DNA of 40,914 nucleotides from JBBDSH01 sp040905045 (GCA_040905045.1 JBBDSH010000042.1:1-40914); one strand, 5' to 3'. Numbered from the stretch's first letter, positions 24,901 to 32,615 are shown. Made by a program: numbers and translations. Notes: generated by a model from the letters alone, not told the origin.

Positions 24901-24915
24901 GCACTATTTGTGTGC
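24901..24915 (+). promoter_or_regulatory. Candidate NtrC-binding site upstream of torF
   Basis: GCACTATTTGTGTGC has the NtrC-box layout GCAC-N7-GTGC. A further half-site TGGTGC lies at 24941-24946. The site is about 140 bp upstream of a good sigma54 promoter, a normal enhancer distance. The rest of the 24813-25129 gap shows no gene. Confidence 0.65.
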
Positions 24916-25034
24916 GGTTTTTTGACCCGATGTGTTGATATGGTGCGTGCTCCAAATCGATTCCTTCCCGGGAAATATTCTAAAACCCAAGTTAAATCAA
25001 TTTGTTGTTGTCATTGTCTTCAGGGATCCAAGCA

Positions 25035-25050
25035 TGGCACAGATCCTGCG
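25035..25050 (+). promoter_or_regulatory. Sigma54 (-24/-12) promoter for the torF-glnK-amtB cluster
   Basis: TGGCACAGATCCTGCG matches TGGCACG-N4-TTGCW closely: the GG and GC dinucleotides are exactly spaced (25036-25037 and 25048-25049). It predicts a transcript start near 25061 and a leader of about 70 nt before torF. Together with the upstream NtrC-like site this points to nitrogen-limitation control. Confidence 0.8.
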
Positions 25051-25129
25051 GTTAAGCCAAGGGCAATAATTTTAAATGGCCCTCTTTCGGGAGCATTACA
25101 AAATTTAACCATAATACAGGAGCAAAATC

Positions 25130-25852
25130 ATGAAAAAGCTTATCACTTGTTTTGCCATGGCAGTTGCGGTTACAGGTCTGCCGGCGTACGCGGAAGACAG
25201 TCCCCACGAAATCAGTAGTAGCGTCGCTTTTTTAACGGATTATCTATACCGCGGTATATCACAGACAAATGAAAATTTCGCCGTACAGGGTTCAATTGAT
25301 TACAGCCATGCGCCTACTGGATTGTATGCGGGAGTCTGGGCATCCAATGTCGATTTTGCCGAATCCACGGAATTCAACTATTACGGAGGTATCGCCGGTG
25401 AATTTGATAATGGAGTGAGTTGGGATGTTGGCGGCCTCTGGTATTCATACTCCGGATCTAATGCGTTGCCTGAGGAAGATTTTTTCGAGGTTTACAGCAA
25501 TGTGGGATATACGTTTTCGGATATGCAGTTAACACCTTCTATAGGCGCCGGTTTTGCTTATGCACCGGATTTCTTTGGTGAGGATGGAGACAGCATCTAT
25601 TTACACGGAAATCTGGATCTGAGTCTGCCGCATGATTTCGGCCTGTCGTTCTACGCCGGTTACCAGGATGTGGAAGGCGACAAGCTGACCGGACCCGCCG
25701 GATACAGCTACGTACACTACAGTGTCGGGCTGACCAAGAACATTGGCTCGTTAGGGTTGACTGTTTCCTGGAATGACGCTGATGACGACTGTGATGGTGG
25801 TACCAATGAATTGTGTCAGGCGGTTGTCTTCAGCGTTTCCAGGAGCTTTTGA
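25130..25852 (+). CDS. TorF-family putative outer-membrane protein
   Basis: The 240-residue precursor has a signal peptide at about residues 1-22 ending AYA-ED. The body is made of alternating beta-strand segments with many aromatic residues, starting SSSVAFLTDYLYRGISQTNENFAVQGSIDY, and ends in the Phe of SVSRSF. This is the TorF/TIGR02001 type of small outer-membrane protein, function not established. Members are often found beside ammonium transporter genes, as here: glnK begins 74 bp after its stop. A sigma54 promoter and NtrC-like box upstream suggest expression under nitrogen limitation and a role in uptake of a nitrogen source across the outer membrane; this is inference. AGGAG precedes the ATG. 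Confidence 0.9.
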   Translation: MKKLITCFAMAVAVTGLPAYAEDSPHEISSSVAFLTDYLYRGISQTNENFAVQGSIDYSHAPTGLYAGVWASNVDFAESTEFNYYGGIAGEFDNGVSWDVGGLWYSYSGSNALPEEDFFEVYSNVGYTFSDMQLTPSIGAGFAYAPDFFGEDGDSIYLHGNLDLSLPHDFGLSFYAGYQDVEGDKLTGPAGYSYVHYSVGLTKNIGSLGLTVSWNDADDDCDGGTNELCQAVVFSVSRSF

Positions 25853-25926
25853 GTAGGTGTATATACATATTCAATCTCAATCGCGACATATCGCGAAGAG
25901 GCTGATCCAAACAGGAGGAACTGAGC

Positions 25927-26265
25927 ATGAAATTGGTTACCGCAATAATTAAACCATTCAAGTTGGATGATGTGCGTGAAGCATTGTCTTCAGTAGGCGT
26001 GCAGGGAATGACCGTTACCGAAACCAAGGGTTTCGGCCGCCAGAAGGGACACACCGAGCTTTATCGTGGGGCCGAATACGTGGTGGATTTTCTGCCCAAG
26101 ACAAAAATCGAGGTCGCGGTAAGTGACGATAAAGTTGAAGAGGTGGTCGGTGCAATCAGTAATGCGGCCCAGACAGGGAAGATCGGTGACGGGAAAATCT
26201 TTGTGTTTAATCTGGCTGATGTCGTTCGCATCAGGACCGGTGAGACCGGAAATGAAGCGATTTAA
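25927..26265 (+). CDS. glnK: P-II nitrogen regulatory protein, copy 1 (GlnK-like)
   Basis: P-II proteins are trimers that sense ATP/ADP, 2-oxoglutarate and, through uridylylation, glutamine. GlnK plugs AmtB when nitrogen is plentiful. The 112 residues are canonical: KPFKLDDVREAL, the T-loop with KGFGRQKGHTELYRGAEYVV carrying Tyr51, the site of uridylylation, and the C-terminal GKIGDGKIFV and RIRTGETG segments for nucleotide binding. It differs from copies 2 and 3 mainly around residues 64-82 and 93-98 (FNLADV rather than Q-x-x-E-Q-A). A strong AGGAGG precedes the ATG. It lies 43 bp before the first amtB and probably shares the torF transcript. Confidence 0.96.
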   Translation: MKLVTAIIKPFKLDDVREALSSVGVQGMTVTETKGFGRQKGHTELYRGAEYVVDFLPKTKIEVAVSDDKVEEVVGAISNAAQTGKIGDGKIFVFNLADVVRIRTGETGNEAI

Positions 26266-26308
26266 CGCACAGCCTAATTTACTCAGACAGCATTACTGGA
26301 GATAAACG

Positions 26309-27580
26309 ATGGAAAATCAAATTTACGAATTACAGTACGCCATAGACACGTTCTATTTTCTTGTCATGGGTGCGTTCGTTATGTGGATGGCGGCCGGTTT
26401 CGCCATGCTGGAGGCGGGCCTGGTCCGCGCCAAGAATACTACCGAGATTCTGACCAAGAACGTGTCCCTGTTCGCGGTCGCCTGCACCATGTATATGATT
26501 TGCGGTTACGAGATTATGTATGGTGGAGGCTGGTTCCTGTCGGGCATCGAAACCGTTGCCGGTCTGGATGTGGCCGCGGCGCTGGCCGCTTCCGCGGAGG
26601 CGGGGTTTGACGGTGATTCGGTCTATTCCGGTGCCTCGGATTTCTTCTTCCAGGTGGTCTTCGTGGCCACGGCCATGTCCATTGTCTCGGGCGCGGTAGC
26701 CGAGCGCATGAAACTCTGGGCATTCATCCTGTTTGCCGTGGTCATGACCGGTTTCATCTACCCGATGGAAGGCAGCTGGACCTGGAACGGCGATTCCGTA
26801 TTCGGCCTGTATGAGCTGAACTACAGCGATTACGCCGGTTCCGGTATTGTCCACATGGCCGGTGCGGCCGCTGCCCTGGCCGGTGTCCTGGTACTGGGAG
26901 CAAGAAAAGGCAAGTACACCGCCGATGGCAAGATCAAGGCCATTCCCGGCGCCAATCTGCCGCTGGCCACCCTGGGTACGTTTATCCTTTGGATGGGCTG
27001 GTTCGGCTTCAACGGCGGTTCCACGCTGAAGCTGGGCGGCATTGATGTGGCCAACGAAGTGGCCTACGTGTTTCTGAACACCAACGCGGCGGCGGCCGGC
27101 GGCGTGATTGCGGCCCTGATCACCGCCAAGCTGATGTTCGGCAAGGCGGATCTGACCATGGCCCTGAACGGCGCACTGGCCGGCCTGGTGGCCATCACCG
27201 CGGAGCCGGCGGCTCCCACGGCCCTGCTGGCCACGGTCATTGGTGCCATCGGTGGCGTCCTGGTGGTATTCAGTATCATCACCCTGGATAAGCTGAGAAT
27301 CGATGATCCGGTGGGCGCCATTTCCGTGCACGGTACCGTCGGTATCTGGGGCATCTTCGCGGTGCTGATATCCAACGGCGATGCCACTTTCGGCGGACAG
27401 CTGGTGGGTATGTTGACCATCCTTGTCTGGGTCTTCGGGGTCAGCCTGATTGTCTGGCTGATTATCAAGGCCGTGATGGGCATCCGGGTCAGCGAGGAAG
27501 AGGAGTATCAGGGCGTGGACCTGGTGGAATGCGGCCTGGAGGCCTATCCCGAGTTCGGTCCCTCGTCCTCGACGAGCTGA
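26309..27580 (+). CDS. amtB: Ammonium transporter Amt, copy 1
   Basis: An inner-membrane ammonium channel of 423 aa with eleven hydrophobic helices and no evident signal peptide (MENQIYELQYAIDTFYF). The family entry segment is GFAMLEAGLVRAKNT. The twin pore histidines are in GIVHMAGA and SVHGTVGIWG. FNGGSTLKLGG and LNTNAAAAGG are typical helix contacts. It belongs to a different Amt subgroup from copy 2, which has a signal peptide and PGLALFYSGLVRFKN at the corresponding site. It follows glnK copy 1 and is closed by a strong terminator. Confidence 0.95.
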   Translation: MENQIYELQYAIDTFYFLVMGAFVMWMAAGFAMLEAGLVRAKNTTEILTKNVSLFAVACTMYMICGYEIMYGGGWFLSGIETVAGLDVAAALAASAEAGFDGDSVYSGASDFFFQVVFVATAMSIVSGAVAERMKLWAFILFAVVMTGFIYPMEGSWTWNGDSVFGLYELNYSDYAGSGIVHMAGAAAALAGVLVLGARKGKYTADGKIKAIPGANLPLATLGTFILWMGWFGFNGGSTLKLGGIDVANEVAYVFLNTNAAAAGGVIAALITAKLMFGKADLTMALNGALAGLVAITAEPAAPTALLATVIGAIGGVLVVFSIITLDKLRIDDPVGAISVHGTVGIWGIFAVLISNGDATFGGQLVGMLTILVWVFGVSLIVWLIIKAVMGIRVSEEEEYQGVDLVECGLEAYPEFGPSSSTS

Positions 27581-27614
27581 ACCTCCACCTCCTTTCAGGG
27601 ATGAACAAGCACGA

Positions 27615-27649
27615 GGGCACGGCCGCATCCGGCGGCCGTGCCCTTTTTT
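27615..27649 (+). terminator. Rho-independent terminator after amtB copy 1
   Basis: GGGCACGGCCGC (27615-27626) pairs perfectly with GCGGCCGTGCCC (27632-27643) around a five-base loop and is followed by six T. This ends the torF-glnK-amtB transcript. Confidence 0.93.
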
Positions 27650-27774
27650 GTTCCCGAAATTCCTGTTATACGGTTATGCACAACTGACGGGATCCGCTGG
27701 CATCCGGCTGCCCGTTACCCATACAATGTCGATATGATATACACCATAACCGCGGTATGACGGCGGGTGAGGAA

Positions 27775-28113
27775 ATGAAGCTTCTTACAGCGATAATCAA
27801 ACCATTCAAGCTGGACGACGTACGCGAGGGCCTGTCCCAGGTGGGCGTGCAGGGAATGACCGTTACCGAAAGCAAGGGTTTCGGCCGCCAGAAAGGTCAT
27901 ACGGAGTTGTACCGGGGCGCCGAATACGTGGTCGACTTCCTGCCCAAGATCAAGATAGAAATCGCCCTGGATGACAACATGGTCGATGCCGCCATAGAAG
28001 CCATTATTAAGGCGGCAAACACCGGCAAGATCGGTGACGGCAAGATCTTTGTACAGGATGTGGAACAGGCTGTCCGCATCCGTACCGGCGAGACGGGTAC
28101 CGAGGCGCTCTAA
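27775..28113 (+). CDS. P-II nitrogen regulatory protein, copy 2
   Basis: The 112-residue protein keeps all P-II hallmarks: KPFKLDDVREGL, the T-loop GHTELYRGAEYVVDFLP with Tyr51, GKIGDGKIFV and RIRTGETG. An upstream in-frame ATG at 27757 would add MTAGEE, but GGTGAGGAA precedes the second ATG and every other P-II begins MKLL/MKLV, so 27775 is preferred. It stands between a terminator and a 187-bp palindrome, with its own promoter region (AT-rich around 27725-27750), and has no amt partner directly attached. I could not find a well-spaced sigma54 site here: TGGCATCCGGCTGCC near 27699 is one base short. Confidence 0.95.
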   Translation: MKLLTAIIKPFKLDDVREGLSQVGVQGMTVTESKGFGRQKGHTELYRGAEYVVDFLPKIKIEIALDDNMVDAAIEAIIKAANTGKIGDGKIFVQDVEQAVRIRTGETGTEAL

Positions 28114-28130
28114 ACAGATGTTCCTGATTC

Positions 28131-28317
28131 CACTCCAGTTAGTGTTGCAGTATGGAAAATGAGAGCTTGATACAGGATACAGGGCAGGGGCAGGGTGTTT
28201 CCGTTCCCCGGGCCACCCCTGGCCCGGCGCTGAACGCATCCTACTTTCTGAGTCGAGGTACTTACTCCAACACCCTGCCCCAGCCCTGTATTTAACCTCT
28301 TGATTTTAACTGGAGTG
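28131..28317. repeat. 187-bp imperfect palindrome between P-II genes
   Basis: Outer arms CACTCCAGTTA (28131-28141) and TAACTGGAGTG (28307-28317) are perfect complements. Inner 22-bp arms 28178-28199 and 28269-28290 pair at 21 of 22 positions around GGGCAGGGTGTT-type sequence. The centre has a third stem, CCGGGCC-accct-GGCCCGG type, near 28208-28227. No open frame of note lies within. The layout is that of a small non-autonomous mobile element or a structured RNA; no target duplication is clear. Confidence 0.75.
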
Positions 28318-28436
28318 AAGTTGGGAACAGCTGTCGGGCAATGCCTCCAATTAGCTGAATTACCTACTAAAAATTCAGCCTGTCCGGCCGGTATAGACCA
28401 CCTGACCGGCGCCATGTTTCATTCCGCCCGAAAGGG

Positions 28437-28442
28437 TATAAT
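28437..28442 (+). promoter_or_regulatory. -10 element for P-II copy 3 and amtB copy 2
   Basis: A consensus TATAAT lies 52 bp before the TTG start of the third P-II gene, in GGGTATAATATTTATAC. The -35 region (near 28414) is poor, so an activator or another promoter may be involved. No sigma54 site was found in 28318-28493. Confidence 0.5.
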
Positions 28443-28478
28443 ATTTATACATTATTACGGCATGTCATTGACTCGAAG

Positions 28479-28489
28479 AAAGGAGGGGG
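28479..28489 (+). promoter_or_regulatory. Ribosome-binding site fixing a TTG start
   Basis: AAAGGAGGGGG ends about 4 nt before TTG 28494. No ATG or GTG lies in frame upstream within the leader, so this site decides the TTG start of P-II copy 3. Confidence 0.8.
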
Positions 28490-28493
28490 AAGA

Positions 28494-28832
28494 TTGAAAC
28501 TGGTTACAGCGATTATCAAACCGTTCAAGCTGGATGACGTACGCGAGAGTCTGTCACAGGTCGGAGTACAGGGGTTGACCGTGACGGATGTCAAGGGTTT
28601 TGGCCGCCAGAAGGGGCATACGGAGTTGTACCGGGGTGCCGAATACGTCGTCGATTTCCTGCCCAAGGTCAAGATCGAAATTGCGATCGGCGATGACATG
28701 GTCGATAAAGTGATTGAAACCATCAGTCAGGCCGCCAACACCGGCAAGATCGGTGACGGCAAGATCTTTGTGCAAACCCTGGAGCAGGCAATCCGGATTC
28801 GAACGGGAGAGACCGGCAGCGACGCTCTGTAA
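28494..28832 (+). CDS. P-II nitrogen regulatory protein, copy 3 (TTG start)
   Basis: A 112-residue P-II protein: KPFKLDDVRESL, T-loop GHTELYRGAEYVV with Tyr51, NTGKIGDGKIFV and RIRTGETGSDAL. It begins at TTG, supported by a very strong ribosome site and by the conserved MKLV N-terminus; no ATG alternative exists. It is closer in sequence to copy 2 than to copy 1 in the C-terminal half. It lies 28 bp before amtB copy 2, so it is the natural partner of that channel. A TTG start here may set the P-II level relative to the channel, but that is inference. Confidence 0.96.
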   Translation: MKLVTAIIKPFKLDDVRESLSQVGVQGLTVTDVKGFGRQKGHTELYRGAEYVVDFLPKVKIEIAIGDDMVDKVIETISQAANTGKIGDGKIFVQTLEQAIRIRTGETGSDAL

Positions 28833-28860
28833 CGAAAACATCGCGGAGGGGGGGGGAGAA

Positions 28861-30153
28861 ATGCGTGTTGATAAGCAACGGGTTGCCGTAATCCTGGCGG
28901 CCGCCGGTCTGTTTTGTCCGGCAATTGCCCAGGCCCAGGAGTCTATTAATCAGGCCAATACCGCCTGGCTGCTGACCGCCACGGCCCTGGTTCTTTTTAT
29001 GACCCTGCCCGGACTGGCCCTGTTTTATTCCGGCCTGGTCCGGTTCAAGAATGTCCTTTCCGTTCTCATGCAGTGCTTCGCCATCGCCTGTCTGATGTCC
29101 ATCCTGTGGCTTGCCGGTGTTTACGGCCTGGCCTTCGGTGACGGCGGCGATATGAACAATCTCATAGGTCTGGGTAAATGGTTCCTGTCCGGCGTTACCG
29201 TGGAGAGTCTCAGCGGGGATATCCCCGAGACTGTGTTTTTCATGTTTCAAATGACCTTCGCCGTGATTACGCCGGCGCTGATTGTGGGCGGCTTCGCGGA
29301 GCGCATGAAATTTTCCGCCGTCCTCTGGTTTTCCTCCCTGTGGTTGATTCTCGTTTACGCCCCTATCTGTCACTGGGTCTGGGGCGGCGGCTGGCTTGCC
29401 GATATGGGCTTTATGGATTTTGCCGGCGGCACGGTGGTGCATATCAATGCCGGCGTCGCCGCGGTGATTGCGGCCATTATCCTCGGCAACCGGCGCGGCT
29501 TCCCGGAAACGGCCATGCCGCCGCACAACATGACCCTGACCGTGATGGGCGCCTCCATGCTGTGGGTGGGCTGGTTCGGGTTCAATGCCGGCAGCGCCCT
29601 GGCGGCCGACGGCAACGCCGGCATGGCCATGGCGGTGACGCACATCTCTGCCGCCGCGGGCTCTTTGGCGTGGATGTTTTGTGAGTGGATCAAGCACGGC
29701 AAGCCCAGCGTACTGGGCATCGTCACCGGCATGGTGGCGGGACTGGGTACCATTACCCCGGCATCCGGCTACGTCGGCCCTGCCGGCGCGCTCTGTATCG
29801 GCATTGCCGCCGGTGTTGTCTGCTATTACGCCACCCAGGCCATGAAGCGCAAGCTGCACATCGATGATTCCCTCGATGTTTTCCCGGTACACGGCGTGGG
29901 CGGCATCCTCGGGACCTTGCTGACCGCCGTATTCGCAGCGCAATCCATGGGCGGTCTGGGTCTGGAAGTCGCCATGGGCACCCAGTTTGTCAGACAGCTC
30001 ATCGGCGTCGTGGCCACCATTGTCTGGTGCGGCGTCATCAGCTTTGTCATTCTCAAGGTGCTGGATCGGGTGCTCGGACTCCGTGTCACTCCCGAACAGG
30101 AGACCGAGGGGCTGGATTTGGTTCTGCACCAGGAGAAGGGGTATAATTTTTAA
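28861..30153 (+). CDS. amtB: Ammonium transporter AmtB, copy 2
   Basis: The 430-residue precursor has a cleavable signal peptide at about residues 1-25 (ending AQA-QE), as classic AmtB proteins do, then eleven helices. Family segments are PGLALFYSGLVRFKN, FAGGTVVHINAG (first pore His) and FPVHGVGGILGT (second pore His). The cytoplasmic tail ends LDLVLHQEKGYNF. The start is ATG 28861 behind GCGGAGGGGG; a longer in-frame reading from 28714 lies inside the P-II gene in another frame and is rejected. It is coupled to P-II copy 3 and closed by a strong terminator. Confidence 0.96.
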   Translation: MRVDKQRVAVILAAAGLFCPAIAQAQESINQANTAWLLTATALVLFMTLPGLALFYSGLVRFKNVLSVLMQCFAIACLMSILWLAGVYGLAFGDGGDMNNLIGLGKWFLSGVTVESLSGDIPETVFFMFQMTFAVITPALIVGGFAERMKFSAVLWFSSLWLILVYAPICHWVWGGGWLADMGFMDFAGGTVVHINAGVAAVIAAIILGNRRGFPETAMPPHNMTLTVMGASMLWVGWFGFNAGSALAADGNAGMAMAVTHISAAAGSLAWMFCEWIKHGKPSVLGIVTGMVAGLGTITPASGYVGPAGALCIGIAAGVVCYYATQAMKRKLHIDDSLDVFPVHGVGGILGTLLTAVFAAQSMGGLGLEVAMGTQFVRQLIGVVATIVWCGVISFVILKVLDRVLGLRVTPEQETEGLDLVLHQEKGYNF

Positions 30154-30171
30154 CCTCTGAATGCCAACCTG

Positions 30172-30201
30172 AAAAGCGGGCGCATCATGCGCCCGCTTTT
30201 T
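30172..30201 (+). terminator. Rho-independent terminator after amtB copy 2
   Basis: AGCGGGCGCAT (30175-30185) pairs perfectly with ATGCGCCCGCT (30187-30197) and is flanked by A-run and T-run, so it could work in both directions. Confidence 0.92.
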
Positions 30202-30382
30202 ATGCAGCGGTTGGTTTCTCCGCGCGGTATAGTCTGATTGCAGCGCTTTCCCTGGTCCTTCTGCCGATATTGTCCGGCGTAAAGCTGTTCCAATCGACGG
30301 CGAGGCGGCATAAAATGAATCCGGCAGGATGTATATGAATATCCGGGTATTTTGTTTGACTAAATATGTGGTCCGAACCCGT

Positions 30383-30486
30383 GTTCAATCCGGGAACATA
30401 ACGCGGACACGCGGTAAATACATCCATGTAGCTCGAATGCGGCATCCGTGCCGCATACGGTCCGCTTATACATTCCCGGATTGAAC
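30383..30486. repeat. 104-bp nested palindrome upstream of the CNB-rhodanese gene
   Basis: GTTCAATCCGGGAA (30383-30396) pairs perfectly with TTCCCGGATTGAAC (30473-30486). Inside, GCGGAC near 30403 faces GTCCGC near 30459, and GCGGCA-tccg-TGCCGC forms the tip. The part GGACACGCGGTAAATACATC recurs at 23347-23368, and a related GTGAATACGTCC starts at the right edge of the window (40891). The remainder of the 30202-30518 gap shows no gene. Confidence 0.75.
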
Positions 30487-30518
30487 CCGGATTCGGAACA
30501 GCTATATAGAGGAACAAG

Positions 30519-31568
30519 ATGGCAAATCTGGTTGATAAATCGACGTTAAGAAAGTTTGTACCGCCCAGTGCCCTGAATCATGAAAATTTTGAAGAACTGG
30601 CGGGCAAGACTCATATTGAGGAAGTGGCTGCCGGTCATTCCATATTCAAGGCTGGCGATACGGACAGGAAGGCCGTATATCTTGTGGAAGGAGAAGTTGA
30701 ACTCAGTACGGAAAGCGGGGAGAAGAGCTCGGTTCAGGCGGGGACGGATACGGCCAGGCATCCCCTTGCCAATCACCAGCCCCGAAAACATACCGCTGTC
30801 GCCAAAAAACCTTCCAAGATCACCCGCATCGACAGTGATCTCCTGGATATTCTCATGACCTGGGATCAGCTTTCCGGCATCGAGGTGGATGAAATCTCAG
30901 TCGAGGAGGAAGAGGACGATCACGACGAGGACGGTGACTGGATGACGCGAATTCTCCAGTCCAAGGCCTTTCTCCAGGTTCCGCCGGCCAATATCCAGGC
31001 CATGTTCATGCGTATGCAGGAAGTTCCCGTCAAGGAAGGGGAAACCATTATCAAGCAGGGTGATGACGGAGATTATTACTACATTATCAAAAACGGAAAA
31101 TGCAAGGTTACCCGTACTTCCAAGAACAATACGGAACTGACCCTGGCGACACTCGGCAACGGCGATGCGTTCGGCGAGGAAGCCCTGTTATCCGAAGCCA
31201 AACGCAATGCCAATATTATCATGGTGACGGACGGGGTTTTGATGCGGTTGTCGAAAGAGGATTTCAATGAATTGCTGAAGGAACCCATGCTCAACTGGGT
31301 AACCCGGGAACAGGCCGACAAAATGGTAGCCGAAGGCGCGGTCTGGCTCGATGTCCGGCTGGACAGCGAATACAAAAATAACGGTTTGCCCGGCAGCATC
31401 AATCTGCCGCTGTTCATGCTGCGCATGAAGGTGGACACACTGGATCCCGACAAGCAGTATATCCTTTATTGCGATACCGGCCGGCGCAGTTCCGCCGGGG
31501 CTTTCCTGCTCAGCGAACGCGGTTTGCAGGCCTATTGTCTGCAGGGTGGGTTGACCGGCTCCAGTTGA
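30519..31568 (+). CDS. Cyclic-nucleotide-binding and rhodanese fusion protein
   Basis: The 349-residue cytoplasmic protein has three parts. Residues about 15-75 look like a first, incomplete cNMP-binding fold (IFKAGDTDRKAVYLVEGEVEL). After a linker containing the very acidic VEEEEDDHDEDGD near 130, a full cNMP-binding domain at about 145-250 follows, with KEGETIIKQGDDGDYYYIIKNG and the phosphate cassette FGEEALLSEAKRNANI, where the Arg is kept. A rhodanese domain at about 260-345 has the active-site loop C-D-T-G-R-R in ILYCDTGRRSS. Such fusions occur in several sulfur-related gammaproteobacteria; the ligand and sulfur acceptor are unknown. It is not coupled to aroE (72-bp gap). Confidence 0.88.
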   Translation: MANLVDKSTLRKFVPPSALNHENFEELAGKTHIEEVAAGHSIFKAGDTDRKAVYLVEGEVELSTESGEKSSVQAGTDTARHPLANHQPRKHTAVAKKPSKITRIDSDLLDILMTWDQLSGIEVDEISVEEEEDDHDEDGDWMTRILQSKAFLQVPPANIQAMFMRMQEVPVKEGETIIKQGDDGDYYYIIKNGKCKVTRTSKNNTELTLATLGNGDAFGEEALLSEAKRNANIIMVTDGVLMRLSKEDFNELLKEPMLNWVTREQADKMVAEGAVWLDVRLDSEYKNNGLPGSINLPLFMLRMKVDTLDPDKQYILYCDTGRRSSAGAFLLSERGLQAYCLQGGLTGSS

Positions 31569-31640
31569 GACCGGCTGACTCACACCGTATCGGGCAGCGC
31601 CCGCCCGCGGCATTTATCCAACAATAATAGGCGCCGTTTT

Positions 31641-32486
31641 ATGAGCGGAGATTTTCATCTCAAGGCCGGTGTTGATAATTATGCGGTAATGGGCAATCCC
31701 GTTGCCCACAGTCTGTCTCCCCGAATCCATCACGCCTTTGCCGAACAGACCGGTGAAAAGCTGTTTTATCAATCTATTCTTGTGTCCCTTGAAAGCTTCG
31801 ACACCGCCCTGGAATGTTTCCGTGATGAGGGCGGCAAGGGATTGAATATTACCGTTCCCTTCAAACAGCAGGCCTGGCAGGCCGTGGATATCCGTACCGC
31901 CCGGGCCGAGCGCGCCGGTGCGGTGAATACGGTCTGGTTCAATAGTGACGGGCGCAAACACGGGGATACCACGGACGGTATCGGTTTGATCCGCGATCTC
32001 CAGCGTAATGACGTCGATATCGACGGAAAGCGCATTCTTGTCCTGGGGGCCGGAGGCGCCGTGCGAGGTGTCCTGGGGGAATTGCTGGAACAGCGGCCGG
32101 CGGGACTGATGATTGTCAATCGCACGCCGGCCAGGGCGGAAGAGCTTGTGCGGTGTTTCCCGTCCGATATTGAACTTGATGCAATCGGATTTGACGCACT
32201 GGCGACAACCGGCGCCTTCGACGTGATTATCAATGCCATTCCCGCCGGTTTAACCGCGGAACTGCCGGATATTCCTGCCGGCCTGCTGGCGTCCGGCGGC
32301 TGCTGTTACGATATGGTCTACGGAAGCACGGATACACCGTTTGTTGCCTGGGCCAGGGATCGGGGTGCGCGTATCGCCCTGGACGGACTGGGTATGCTGG
32401 TGGAACAGGCGGCGGAATCTTTCTACATCTGGCGCGGCGTGCGTCCCGAGACCAAACCCGTCATTACAATGCTACGCGAAGGTTGA
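31641..32486 (+). CDS. aroE: Shikimate dehydrogenase (NADP+)
   Basis: AroE reduces 3-dehydroshikimate to shikimate with NADPH in aromatic amino acid synthesis. The 281-residue product has the shikimate-site opening YAVMGNPVAHSLSPRIHHAF, the catalytic Lys near residue 74 in NITVPFKQQ, AVNTVW, and a Rossmann NADP loop GAGGAVRG near 136. NRTPAR follows at the adenine-phosphate site and ALDGLGMLVEQAAESF closes it. Length is normal (E. coli 272). The ATG follows a weak ribosome site. It is convergent with the TRAP permease genes, with a palindromic repeat between the ends. Confidence 0.97.
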   Translation: MSGDFHLKAGVDNYAVMGNPVAHSLSPRIHHAFAEQTGEKLFYQSILVSLESFDTALECFRDEGGKGLNITVPFKQQAWQAVDIRTARAERAGAVNTVWFNSDGRKHGDTTDGIGLIRDLQRNDVDIDGKRILVLGAGGAVRGVLGELLEQRPAGLMIVNRTPARAEELVRCFPSDIELDAIGFDALATTGAFDVIINAIPAGLTAELPDIPAGLLASGGCCYDMVYGSTDTPFVAWARDRGARIALDGLGMLVEQAAESFYIWRGVRPETKPVITMLREG

Positions 32487-32540
32487 GCCTCCTTATTGCG
32501 AGTCCTTAACCGCGGTGCCAGAGCGAGATGCGGATATTCA

Positions 32541-32615
32541 GATCTCGCCAAGACGCAAAGACGCCAAGAAAAATCAGATCTTCATTCCTTTGCGTCTTAG
32601 CGCCTTTGCGAGATC
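32541..32615. repeat. Long imperfect hairpin repeat, copy 2 (CGCAAAG / CTTGGCG family)
   Basis: Arms 32541-32568 (starting GATCTCGCCAAGACGCAAAG) and 32588-32615 (ending CCTTTGCGAGATC) are complementary at most positions. It separates the convergent ends of aroE and dctM and may terminate both. Copies 1 and 3 are at 12391 and 35267. Confidence 0.82.

Noticed and set aside
27699..27714. Sigma54 promoter before P-II copy 2
   Set aside because: TGGCATCCGGCTGCC has the GG and GC elements one base too close, which is normally inactivating.
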